Source: Terriglobus sp. (lineage in GTDB: Bacteria; Acidobacteriota; Terriglobia; Terriglobales; Acidobacteriaceae). From it: a stretch of 50,166 nucleotides of DNA. Positions 36,481 to 45,436 of the stretch are shown piece after piece. Every line of letters begins with the position of its first letter. Positions within the stretch are counted from its first letter, which is position 1. The stretch spans positions 1 to 50,166 of the forward strand of contig JAMFTB010000084.1 of the NCBI GenBank assembly GCA_026225595.1. The letters are read 5' to 3'. The position numbers and the translations under genes are program-made. The notes below the pieces were generated by a model. It saw only the letters and a program-made list of their open reading frames with translations. It made no database searches and was not told the origin of the DNA.

Positions 36481-38100
36481 ATGCCGACACGCACTCGCCG
36501 CGCTCTTGTATCGCTTTCACTCTTCTTTGGCACCTGCGCGCTTGCCGGCTCGTTTGTAAATGACCACGTCAATGCGCAGTCCGCCAACGACGAGACCACG
36601 GTACGCGACAGCCTGCACCAGTTCACGGACGTCTATTCCGTCGTCCAGGACAACTACGCAGACAAGCTGGACGGCGACAAGGTCGACAAGGTGATCTACG
36701 ACGGGGCGATCCCAAGCATGCTGCATGTGCTGGACCCGCACTCGAACTTCTATGATCCCAAGGCCTACGCGCAGATGCGCGAGGACCAGCACGGCCGCTA
36801 CTACGGCGTGGGCATGCACATTCAGCCGCAGCTGGGTAAGGATGGCGTGCAGCGCGTTGTCGTCATTGACACTTTTGACGGCTCGCCCGCGTACAAGGCC
36901 GGCATCCGGCCGGGCGATGCCATTTTGTTCATCGATGGCAAAAGCGCAGATGGCATGGATTCGCTGGCAGTCAGCAACCTGCTAAAGGGCGTAAAGGGCA
37001 CCCATGTGGGTGTGCAGATGCTGCGCGAAGGTCAGGACAAGCCGATGACCTTTGACCTGGTGCGCGATGAAATTCCGCGCCCCTCCGTGGATCTGGCGTA
37101 CATGATCAAGCCGGGCATCGGCTACATCCACGTCACACAGTTTATGGAGACCACCTCGCATGAGGTGGCAGACGCGCTGGCGAAGTTTGGCCCGGACATG
37201 ACCGGCCTGCTGATTGATCTGCGGGGCAATCCCGGCGGCCTGCTGAACGAGGCCGTGGCCATGAGCGACAAGTTCCTGACCAAGGGAGACATTGTTGTAA
37301 GCCAGAAAGGCCGCAGCTTCCAGGATGTGGTGTACCGCGCCAATCACGGCGAAAGCGGCAAGAAGTATCCCATTGTGGTGCTGGTCAACCGCAATACGGC
37401 ATCCGCTGCAGAGATCGTCTCCGGCGCGTTGCAGGACCATGACCGCGCGCTGATTGTGGGCGAAACCACCTTTGGCAAGGGCCTGGTGCAAACGGTATTT
37501 CAGGTGGCAGAAAATACCGGCCTGGCGCTGACGACGTACCACTACTACACGCCCAGCGGCCGCCTCATCCAGCGCGACTACAACGGCGTTTCGCTGTACG
37601 ACTACTACTACGTCCGCAACGATGCCAAGCCAGCCGACAAGAGCAATCTTGAGGTGAAGCAGACGGACAGCGGACGCACCGTGTACGGTGGTGGCGGCAT
37701 TACGCCCGACGAAAAGGTGGACTCGCCGCATGCAAACGGCTTTGAGAACAACCTGATCGGCCACTCGGCGTTTTTTAATTTCACCAAACACTACCTGGCC
37801 CACCGGGACATCACGAAGGATTTTGTGGTGGACGACGCCGTGCTGCAGGATTTCAAGACCTTTTTGAAGTCTGAGAAGGTTGATTACAGCGAATCTGATT
37901 TCACCAGCAACCTTCAGTGGGTGAAAGCGAATCTGAAAGGTGAGCTCTTCACCTCGCAGTTTGGCGCCAATGCGGGCTTCCGTGCCCACACAGACGACGA
38001 TCCTCAAATTGCCAAGGCTCTGACCTTCATGCCGGAAGCCGTGGCTTTGGAAGAACGCAGCGACAAAAGCAAGCAAACGAAGACCGCCAGCCTGCAGTAA
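36481..38100 (+). CDS. S41 family C-terminal processing protease with PDZ domain
   Basis: VVIDTFDGSPAYKAGIRPGDAILFIDGKS (PDZ); LIDLRGNPGGLLNEAV and NRNTASAAEIVSGALQDHDRALIVGETTFGKGLVQT (Ser/Lys core). Confidence 0.95.
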   Translation: MPTRTRRALVSLSLFFGTCALAGSFVNDHVNAQSANDETTVRDSLHQFTDVYSVVQDNYADKLDGDKVDKVIYDGAIPSMLHVLDPHSNFYDPKAYAQMREDQHGRYYGVGMHIQPQLGKDGVQRVVVIDTFDGSPAYKAGIRPGDAILFIDGKSADGMDSLAVSNLLKGVKGTHVGVQMLREGQDKPMTFDLVRDEIPRPSVDLAYMIKPGIGYIHVTQFMETTSHEVADALAKFGPDMTGLLIDLRGNPGGLLNEAVAMSDKFLTKGDIVVSQKGRSFQDVVYRANHGESGKKYPIVVLVNRNTASAAEIVSGALQDHDRALIVGETTFGKGLVQTVFQVAENTGLALTTYHYYTPSGRLIQRDYNGVSLYDYYYVRNDAKPADKSNLEVKQTDSGRTVYGGGGITPDEKVDSPHANGFENNLIGHSAFFNFTKHYLAHRDITKDFVVDDAVLQDFKTFLKSEKVDYSESDFTSNLQWVKANLKGELFTSQFGANAGFRAHTDDDPQIAKALTFMPEAVALEERSDKSKQTKTASLQ

Positions 38101-38209
38101 CCCTGGTGGGGGATTCCACCAGAGCATAAAAACCAATTAGGCTAATAAATAACCAGATTCATGCATTTCATTGCATCTGGTTGCGAAGCCTTCATATTTC
38201 TTCGAGATA

Positions 38210-38866
38210 ATGGATACTGTGAAACTTTCACTGACCAAAACACTTCTGGTGGTGTGCCTGTTTTTAGGCAGCGCTCAACTGTTGCTAGCCCAGGCAGCGC
38301 CAACCGCAGTGCGTCGGCTATCCCCATCGGCCTTCGTCATGTTCACCGGTGTGGCCACGGGCATGGGGAGCCACCAGCAAACCGATTTTTCGAATGAAAG
38401 CGGCCATAACCTGAGCGTGACCGCCGGCGGCGACCTGGGCTTTCTGAATTTTGGCCGCTACGCTCTCGCCGCGGAGGTGCGTGGCACCATTCCCGTGTCC
38501 TCCGGTAAATTAGTTGGCATCAAGGACATCGTTGGCGGTGTACGCATTTCACGCGAGCCAATGGGCATTATGGGCAGGGGCAATACCAACTTTCGCCCCT
38601 ATGTGGACGGCCTGTTCGGTCGCAATCAAATGACTTATCAGGACGGCAACTACGTGATCAACACGGGTAATGGCGTCCTGATCTACAAGCAGACCGCGGG
38701 ATGGATGACACAAGCTGGCGGTGGCGTCGAATACGACTTCAACTCTCACTTATCCGTTAAGCTTGATGCCCAGGCCATGCTCTCGCAGACCCCAGTCATG
38801 GCATCCGGCCACGCATTTGGCGTCCAGGCCAGCGCAGGCATCACCTACCGGCTGGGCGCTCGCTAA
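38210..38866 (+). CDS. Putative outer-membrane beta-barrel protein
   Basis: Signal peptide; alternating pattern and C-term GVEYDFNSHLSVKLDAQAMLSQTPVMASGHAFGVQASAGITYRLGAR. Confidence 0.75.
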   Translation: MDTVKLSLTKTLLVVCLFLGSAQLLLAQAAPTAVRRLSPSAFVMFTGVATGMGSHQQTDFSNESGHNLSVTAGGDLGFLNFGRYALAAEVRGTIPVSSGKLVGIKDIVGGVRISREPMGIMGRGNTNFRPYVDGLFGRNQMTYQDGNYVINTGNGVLIYKQTAGWMTQAGGGVEYDFNSHLSVKLDAQAMLSQTPVMASGHAFGVQASAGITYRLGAR

Positions 38867-38890
38867 CTGCTCCCTTCCACCGATTTTTGC

Positions 38891-38930
38891 AAAAGTTTAC
38901 AGCCGCCCCAACGGGCGGCTGTAAACTTTT
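38891..38930. terminator. Strong bidirectional intrinsic terminator
   Basis: AAAAGTTTACAGCCGCCC-CAAC-GGGCGGCTGTAAACTTTT, perfect 18-bp stem. Confidence 0.95.
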
Positions 38931-38961
38931 GGATTTCCGGAAACGAGAGATTTGAACTTTC

Positions 38962-39036
38962 TGGAGCGGGAGACCGGGATCGAACCGGCGACATTCAGCT
39001 TGGGAAGCTGACGTTCTGCCACTGAACTACTCCCGC
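38962..39036 (-). tRNA. tRNA-Gly (anticodon CCC), CCA encoded
   Basis: Complement GCGGGAGTAGTTCAGTGGCAGAACGTCAGCTTCCCAAGCTGAATGTCGCCGGTTCGATCCCGGTCTCCCGCTCCA; cloverleaf intact. Confidence 0.97.
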
Positions 39037-39156
39037 TCGGCAGCTGGCGTGGCGCCATGTGCATCCCATTATAAGCAGCGCCAACACGGTACCGTTGACC
39101 TGGCTCCAGTCAGCATAGCGCAGTAGCCGCGAGGGCCATTTAGTATCAAGGGACGC

Positions 39157-40092
39157 ATGCAAAATGGCAAAATTGTAATTACCGGCGCGGCCGGCCTGAT
39201 GGGTCAAAATCTGATCGCAAAGCTTGAAGCGAAGGGCTGGACCGATCTGGTTGCCATCGATAAGAGTTCTGCGAATTGCAGAATCCTTCGCCAGCTTCAT
39301 CCCGGACTGACCGTGATCGAGGCAGATCTGGCAGAGCCCGGTCCGTGGCAGGAAGGTCTCGCAGGCTGCCAGGCGCTGGTCTGCGGCCATGCACAGATCG
39401 GCGGCCTCTTCCCGGAAGAATACGTCCGCAACAACGTGGTGGCGACAGAGCGCCTGATGGAAGTCGCGGCGCTCCACGGCGTGCCCTACGTGGTGAATAT
39501 CTCATCGTCCGTGGTGAACTCCATGGCGGTGGACAACTACACCGAGACAAAGAAAGCACAGGAAGCACTGGTCGCCGGCACGGGCATTGCGCAGGTCATC
39601 CTTCGTCCAACGCTGATGTTTGGCTGGTTTGACCGCAAACACACCGGATGGCTGGCACGCTTTATGCAGCGCGTTCCTGTCTTTCCGATTCCGGGTAACG
39701 GACGGTACCTGCGACAGCCGCTGTACGTGGGCGACTTTTGCGACGTGATTGTGGCATCGATTGAAAAAGGGATCACCGGGGCCTACAACATTACCGGCCA
39801 GCAGCGCGTGGACTATATCGACCTGATGCGCATGATCAAGCGAGCGGTTGGCGCAAAGGCGCACATCGTAAAAATTCCCTACACCCTGTTCTGGCTGCTG
39901 CTGAAGAGCAACGCTTTGGTCGATAAGAACCCTACATTCACCGTTGCACAGTTGAAGGCGCTGGTCACACCCGATGTGTTTGAGGTGATTGACTGGCCCG
40001 GCATCTTTGGTGTGCGATCGACACCATTGCAAGAGGCGCTAGATCTGACATTCCGCGATCCCACATATTCCGGTGTCGTTCTGGATTTTTAA
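39157..40092 (+). CDS. NAD-dependent epimerase/dehydratase (extended SDR)
   Basis: IVITGAAGLMGQNLIAKL (Rossmann), YTETKKAQE (YxxxK). Confidence 0.9.
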   Translation: MQNGKIVITGAAGLMGQNLIAKLEAKGWTDLVAIDKSSANCRILRQLHPGLTVIEADLAEPGPWQEGLAGCQALVCGHAQIGGLFPEEYVRNNVVATERLMEVAALHGVPYVVNISSSVVNSMAVDNYTETKKAQEALVAGTGIAQVILRPTLMFGWFDRKHTGWLARFMQRVPVFPIPGNGRYLRQPLYVGDFCDVIVASIEKGITGAYNITGQQRVDYIDLMRMIKRAVGAKAHIVKIPYTLFWLLLKSNALVDKNPTFTVAQLKALVTPDVFEVIDWPGIFGVRSTPLQEALDLTFRDPTYSGVVLDF

Positions 40093-40107
40093 GCAGCCCA
40101 CGTACAC

Positions 40108-41418
40108 ATGCGGGCAAAGGAGAAGGTTATCGCTTCCGTAGTTGTTATCGGCTCAGGCGCCATGGGACTTTCTGCTGCCTACTACCTGCTGCGCGCTGGT
40201 CATCGCGTGCAGCTGTTTGAGGCTGCGCCGGAGCCCGGTGGCATGGCCGCGCACTTTGATCTGGACGGCCTCTCAACGGAGCGCTACTACCACTTCGTCT
40301 GCAAGACCGATAAGGACACCTTCCAGCTGATGCGGGAGCTTGGCATTGCAGACAAAATGCAGTGGCGGCCTACCAGCATGGGACTGTTCACGAAGGGCAA
40401 GCTCTATCCGTGGGGCAATCCTATTGCGCTGCTCACCTTTCCGGAGATCAGCATCCTTTCGCGTCTTCGATATTCGCTGTTCGCATTCGTTTCCATGCGG
40501 CGCGAACGCTGGGATGCAATTGAGACAGAGAGCAGCAAGAGCTGGATCACGCGCTGGTGCGGTAAAGAGGTGTACGACACACTGTGGGAGCCACTCTTCC
40601 GGCTGAAGTTCTACCAATACGCAGACGACATCTCCGCCGCATGGATATGGACACGCATCAAGCGCATTGGCCGCTCACGTCGATCGCTGATGCAGGAAGA
40701 GCTTGGCTACATTGAAGGCGGCAGCCAGACGCTGGTGGACAAGCTCACCTCGGAAATCCTACGCATGGGTGGAGAGATTCGCCTGGGTGAGCCGGTGGTG
40801 CGCGTGCTCTCTGCAGATGGAAAAGTTACCGGCGTGGAGACACGTGCCGGCGTGACAAACGCAGACGCCGTGATCTGCACGGTGCCTACGCCGCTGCTTC
40901 AGAACATGGTTCCTGCTCTGCCTGCGGAGTGGATGGCTGCATACGAATCGATTGTGAACATCGGCATCTGCTGCCTGGTGTTCAAGCTGCGTCAGCGTGT
41001 AACGCCGCATTTCTGGGTGAATATCAGCGAGCCCGATATTGAGATTCCCGGTGTGGTGGAGTTTTCAAACCTGCGTCCACTGGGAGACGACCATGTCGTC
41101 TATGTTCCCTACTACATGCCGGTAACGCATCCCAAGTTCTCGTGGCCGTCTGAGCAGTTACTGGACGAAGCATTCAGCTACCTGCAGCGCATCAATCCAA
41201 AGCTGACACGCGACGACATCAAAGCCTCATCTGTCGCGCGCCTTCGCTATGCACAGCCCATCTGCGAGCCGGGCTTCGCTGCGAAGATACCGCCGGTGGA
41301 AACACCCATCCAGGGGCTGCAGATTGCGGACACCTGCTTCTACTACCCGGAAGACCGTGGCATCTCAGAGAGTGTTCGCTTTGGGCGCGAGATGGCTGCG
41401 CGAGTGCCCGTGGCGTGA
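40108..41418 (+). CDS. NAD(P)/FAD-dependent oxidoreductase (amine-oxidase/UGM-like)
   Basis: VVVIGSGAMGLSAAYYLLRAGHRVQLFEAAPEPGGMAAHFDLDG (FAD motif); C-term PIQGLQIADTCFYYPEDRGISESVRFGREMA. Confidence 0.9.
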   Translation: MRAKEKVIASVVVIGSGAMGLSAAYYLLRAGHRVQLFEAAPEPGGMAAHFDLDGLSTERYYHFVCKTDKDTFQLMRELGIADKMQWRPTSMGLFTKGKLYPWGNPIALLTFPEISILSRLRYSLFAFVSMRRERWDAIETESSKSWITRWCGKEVYDTLWEPLFRLKFYQYADDISAAWIWTRIKRIGRSRRSLMQEELGYIEGGSQTLVDKLTSEILRMGGEIRLGEPVVRVLSADGKVTGVETRAGVTNADAVICTVPTPLLQNMVPALPAEWMAAYESIVNIGICCLVFKLRQRVTPHFWVNISEPDIEIPGVVEFSNLRPLGDDHVVYVPYYMPVTHPKFSWPSEQLLDEAFSYLQRINPKLTRDDIKASSVARLRYAQPICEPGFAAKIPPVETPIQGLQIADTCFYYPEDRGISESVRFGREMAARVPVA

Positions 41419-41864
41419 AGCTGCCCGGCGCACTGAACAACCTATGGAACGCACAGAACGAATCGCGTCGTGGCGAGATGCGCCGCTTCCTGCGATTCAC
41501 CGGCGCGGGCATCATCGCGGCAGCGGCAAACGTCGGCTCCCGCTTTGTGTTCTCGCGATTCCTGCCCTACGCCGCCGCGGTTGCTGCAGCGTATCTGGTG
41601 GGCATGATCGTGGCATTCTCACTGTCGCGGCTGTTTGTGTTTGAAAGCGGAACCAACACCTGGCGCAAGGAGCTGCTCCGCTTCTCGTTGGTGAACGCGC
41701 TTGCCTTTGTGCAAGTGTGGGTTGTGAGCCTGGCGCTGGCCAACTGGCTCTTTCCGAAGTTCGGGTTCGACTGGCATCGCGAAGCCGTGGCACACATCCT
41801 TGGCGTGGGCAGCCCCATCATTCTCAGCTACTTTGGGCACAAACACTTTTCATTCCGCGCCTAA
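41415..41864 (+). CDS. GtrA family protein
   Basis: RFLRFTGAGIIAAAANVGSRFVFSRFLPYAAAVAAAYLVGMIVAFSLSRLFVF; GTG start overlaps previous stop. Confidence 0.87.
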   Translation: MKLPGALNNLWNAQNESRRGEMRRFLRFTGAGIIAAAANVGSRFVFSRFLPYAAAVAAAYLVGMIVAFSLSRLFVFESGTNTWRKELLRFSLVNALAFVQVWVVSLALANWLFPKFGFDWHREAVAHILGVGSPIILSYFGHKHFSFRA

Positions 41865-41884
41865 GTGCGTCCCTGCATCAGCCT

Positions 41885-43258
41885 TTAAGGCATGTGATAA
41901 ATGCCGGCATCGTCTGCCTCGCGTAGTGCCTCACGAAAGTGAACATTAAATGCGTTCGCATCGTCGCGGTCCTGCTGGCGATACAGCACCGACACCGTGG
42001 GCCCCTGCGTTTTGCCGCTTGCGTAGTACAAATCTCTGCCCACGTTCAGGCTGACGATCCGCTGATGCATGTTGCGGATGCCGTACGCAGTACCCACCGC
42101 GAAGACAATGCCTGCAACCGCTATCGCGGTTTGGTAAAAGCGTTGCCGATCCTTGGCAGACCGCTGCGCCAGTGTGTGCAGACCAAAGGCGTAGCAGCAG
42201 ATGAGCAGCAGATCAGAATAAATTTTGTACCTGCTGGAAAGGCTCTGAATATATCCCTGCGAGCCGCGCGTAACAGATACGCCAAGCGCGGTGATCAACA
42301 GGAAAATTGCAAACGCACTCAGCGCCGGATTCCACTTGTCGTAACGGCGGCGCACGGCAAGATACACCGCAACCACAATGCACGCACCACAAAGCACGGA
42401 TGTATAGCGCACCACGGGCAGGTTGACGCCGCCAAAAGACCCAAGGAAAGACAGGATGAACATTGGGATGATGAGCCGCGAGCTATGCACCATCTGCGGC
42501 TGCGGATGGCGCACCGCATAGTGCGTGAAATAAACCGCGGCTGCCAGCCCAACCGTGGCGCTCCACGCAACGAAGGCGCCCCAGCGACGCTGCAGCAGCA
42601 ACAGAAATGCGCCCGCCACATACACAAAGAGGCCATTCCCTGAGGCGGCGATCGCCAGCAACAGACCAACGCACGAGCAAGCCTGCGCAAGCCTGCCGGG
42701 GCGAAACAACAGCCATAGCGCCAGCAGGGCAAACGCGACGACACCAAGATTCTGCAGTCCGGGCATTGGCCAGTTAAGAGTCTCGCCGTAGTTTGCGCCA
42801 AAGATCACCAGCGCCACCGGCACAAACAACGCCACCCTGCCTGTGCCCTTCACCTCTTCCGGTGCGAATGCCTTCCAAAGCAGCCACGCAAGCAGGAAGA
42901 CCTGCAGATCGCCAAGCAGCGACAACACGATGAAGTTCACATGACCGGCCACGGCATACTGCAGCGCAATTACCAGGTTTGACCAGATGGGCTTGTACTC
43001 ATTGTGCTGGTGAAACAGCACAGCTCCCAACTGGGCCAGACGGGTGGGTGCCGCATGCAAATGAACCAGGTAAAACAGCACCGCATCGTAGTCGTCTGAA
43101 ACCGGCAGCGGAGACAGAAACCGCACACACACCGCACAAAACGCGACGACGGGAAGCAGCACCCCAAGAGCTGCAAGCGCAGCGGCCCAGCGAGCCTGAA
43201 ACAGACCCGAGCAGAAGGAAGATAGCGGTCCGCGTTCAGCAGTCTGCATGCATGCCAT
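41885..43258 (-). CDS. Polytopic membrane protein, possible GT-C glycosyltransferase-like
   Basis: 457 aa with multiple TM segments; early loop LSPLPVSDDYDAVLFYLVHLH. Confidence 0.7.
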   Translation of the reverse strand: MACMQTAERGPLSSFCSGLFQARWAAALAALGVLLPVVAFCAVCVRFLSPLPVSDDYDAVLFYLVHLHAAPTRLAQLGAVLFHQHNEYKPIWSNLVIALQYAVAGHVNFIVLSLLGDLQVFLLAWLLWKAFAPEEVKGTGRVALFVPVALVIFGANYGETLNWPMPGLQNLGVVAFALLALWLLFRPGRLAQACSCVGLLLAIAASGNGLFVYVAGAFLLLLQRRWGAFVAWSATVGLAAAVYFTHYAVRHPQPQMVHSSRLIIPMFILSFLGSFGGVNLPVVRYTSVLCGACIVVAVYLAVRRRYDKWNPALSAFAIFLLITALGVSVTRGSQGYIQSLSSRYKIYSDLLLICCYAFGLHTLAQRSAKDRQRFYQTAIAVAGIVFAVGTAYGIRNMHQRIVSLNVGRDLYYASGKTQGPTVSVLYRQQDRDDANAFNVHFREALREADDAGIYHMP

Positions 43259-43306
43259 TCTACCGGGGCCGCAACTGCGGACTCATGGAAAGAGGAAAAA
43301 GCAGAG

Positions 43307-43375
43307 CGCGGTGTTCGCGAAGTACATCGCGGTGTTCGCGGGGATCACTTCGCGTACACCGCGAGAAACACCGCG
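43307..43375. repeat. Tandem/inverted CGCGGTGTTCGCG repeat cluster
   Basis: CGCGGTGTTCGCG at 43307 and 43328; inverted CGCGTACACCGCG at 43351 and CGCGAGAAACACCGCG at 43360. Confidence 0.85.
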
Positions 43376-43432
43376 CACTCCGCGTTCTGTCTTTTTGTCG
43401 CTGCTGGAAAAGCCGGCGTTTCGCTGCTGAAA

Positions 43433-45187
43433 CTACTTGCCGCTCCAAGCAAACGTCGCAGGAATTGCAGGCACATCGGTCTTATCGCCCAGCAGTTCCC
43501 AGCGTTGCAGGCTGAAGGGCACGCTGCCGTTGAGCCACACGTAGTCCTGGTACTTCTGCAGGCTGAACGCGTCCCCCTGTTTCAGCTTGGCCATCGTCAT
43601 GCCCTTCAGGATGTCCGTCTTGCCGATCTGGTAGGTGATGGCCTGCCCCGGCGTTGACGCGAACATTGCAGCCTCGCTGTTTGCGGTGTTCACATCCATG
43701 GGTACCGTCGTGTGTAGATAATCCGCGGTCTGCTGCAGTGTGTACTCGCCAAGTGCGAGCTTCACATCCACCACCACACGCAACGCGCGCAGCCGCATCA
43801 TGCTGTAGATGGCTTCCTTCTCCTTCGGCTGCTTATCGAATAGGCCGCCAACCATCATCATCTCTTCCGCGTAGAAGCCAATGCCCTCCTGCGTCTCTGA
43901 ATCGTAGTAGTAGCGGCGCACAGGGTCAGGGTTATGCATGCTCCACGCCATCTGGAAGTAGTGGCCGGGCGCGCCCTCGTGGATGGTGAGCGGACGCACA
44001 TCGGTCGCGGTAAAGTTGGCGAAGAAGCTGCCGCCGAGGTGCGGCTTGCCCTTGTAGCTTGAGCCTTCTTCATCCAGCCGCGAAATGCTGGTCAAGTCAT
44101 CCGTCACCGCAAGCGATCCAAGCGCTGCGATGTACGGCGGAATCTCCACATAGTGGTAGTGCTTCACGCCCGCGGGCGAGCCGTTCAGAATGCCATGCTC
44201 CGTCATGTAGTTGCGCATGGCAACTTCCTGCTGCTCCTCCGCGGCAATCTGCGTCTTCACATCAGCGTAGACCGGCGAATCCGTCAGGCCCTTATCTGCG
44301 GCCTGCTGCAGCGCCTCAAAGCCAACGGCGCGTTCAAACTCGCGCTCGCCAATGAACTTGATCTCCTCCGGCGTGTACGACAGCAGAGCCACGTTGCGCA
44401 GGAAGTAGAGGTAGCCCGCGCGGCCAACGTCCGTCTCCTTCTTTAGGCCTGGCACCTTCGGCTTCAGCCACTCGCGATAGGCAACCACGGCCTTCGCTGC
44501 GGCCTCCTCGGCCTTGTCAAAATCCTTCAGGTTTTCCGGCGAAAAATTCGCGGACGAGTGAATGGCATCGTGCAGCGCCTGCATCTTCGTCTCAATGCCG
44601 TTCAAACGCTCCAGCGCGACGGCCACATAAGGCTGCCGCATGTCGGTAAGATTTTTGCGGCCATCCTCCAGCAGGCGCGGCACGCTTGCCAGGCGCAGAA
44701 CCACTTCCTTCTGCCGCGCAGGCGTAAACGGCTCGTGCACCAGCAGCACCATCTGCACAGACGTCAGCCCCTGGTTCACGTAGAAGAACGGATTCTGCTT
44801 CCACTCCGGCGCAACCTGCAGCTCCCAGTAGACGCGCGCGATGGCCGAGCCAATCAGACGATAGTCCACCTGCGTGGCCACCGGCGCGGAACTCACATTC
44901 AGCGCGCGCCACTCCTTCTCAAACCCGGCAATCTGCTTCAGGTAGTTGGAAGCGTCCTTCGACGACCAGTGCGAGACGAAACCCGGCGCACGATCAATGC
45001 GTGGGATGTCGTCATTGGTGAACGGCTGCTCGGTCGCGCGCCACGTCCAGAACTTTTCACTCAGCGCCTGCACCTTCTCATCCGGCGACTGGGCGGCGGC
45101 AACGTGCGGCACAATAATCGCAAGGGCAAAGGCGAACGCAGCAGCGCACACCCGCAGGCGGGTTAAGGTCCAGTGAATCGAAGGCAT
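43433..45187 (-). CDS. DUF885 family protein (secreted, metallopeptidase-like)
   Basis: Signal peptide; LTIHEGAPGHYFQMAWS, SETQEGIGFYAEEMMM; C-term PGQAITYQIGKTDILKGM. Confidence 0.93.
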   Translation of the reverse strand: MPSIHWTLTRLRVCAAAFAFALAIIVPHVAAAQSPDEKVQALSEKFWTWRATEQPFTNDDIPRIDRAPGFVSHWSSKDASNYLKQIAGFEKEWRALNVSSAPVATQVDYRLIGSAIARVYWELQVAPEWKQNPFFYVNQGLTSVQMVLLVHEPFTPARQKEVVLRLASVPRLLEDGRKNLTDMRQPYVAVALERLNGIETKMQALHDAIHSSANFSPENLKDFDKAEEAAAKAVVAYREWLKPKVPGLKKETDVGRAGYLYFLRNVALLSYTPEEIKFIGEREFERAVGFEALQQAADKGLTDSPVYADVKTQIAAEEQQEVAMRNYMTEHGILNGSPAGVKHYHYVEIPPYIAALGSLAVTDDLTSISRLDEEGSSYKGKPHLGGSFFANFTATDVRPLTIHEGAPGHYFQMAWSMHNPDPVRRYYYDSETQEGIGFYAEEMMMVGGLFDKQPKEKEAIYSMMRLRALRVVVDVKLALGEYTLQQTADYLHTTVPMDVNTANSEAAMFASTPGQAITYQIGKTDILKGMTMAKLKQGDAFSLQKYQDYVWLNGSVPFSLQRWELLGDKTDVPAIPATFAWSGK

Positions 45188-45256
45188 GGCTGCACGTTAC
45201 CGCACTTCGCCTACAAGCGAAAGCATTTTGTATTCATTACGACTGCGAGGGCTGAA

Positions 45257-45332
45257 TGGTGGACCTGAGCGGGATCGAACCGCTGACCTCCTCGTTGCGA
45301 ACGAGGCGCTCTCCCAGCTGAGCTACAGGCCC
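45257..45332 (-). tRNA. tRNA-Ala (anticodon CGC), CCA encoded
   Basis: Complement GGGCCTGTAGCTCAGCTGGGAGAGCGCCTCGTTCGCAACGAGGAGGTCAGCGGTTCGATCCCGCTCAGGTCCACCA; cloverleaf intact. Confidence 0.97.
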
Positions 45333-45436
45333 TTACCGTGCTCCGCGGCGGCTTAAAAAGATAGCTCGCGGCGTTGCTCAAGCGCCTTTCCAGACGCGAA
45401 CAACGTGTTGAGTGTAGCAGGAACGAGCGTGACGGC

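Noticed and set aside
38962-43258. Possible tRNA-Gly-associated genomic island
   Set aside because: No integrase and no duplicate of the tRNA 3' end seen downstream; only generic T-arm similarity to tRNA-Ala.
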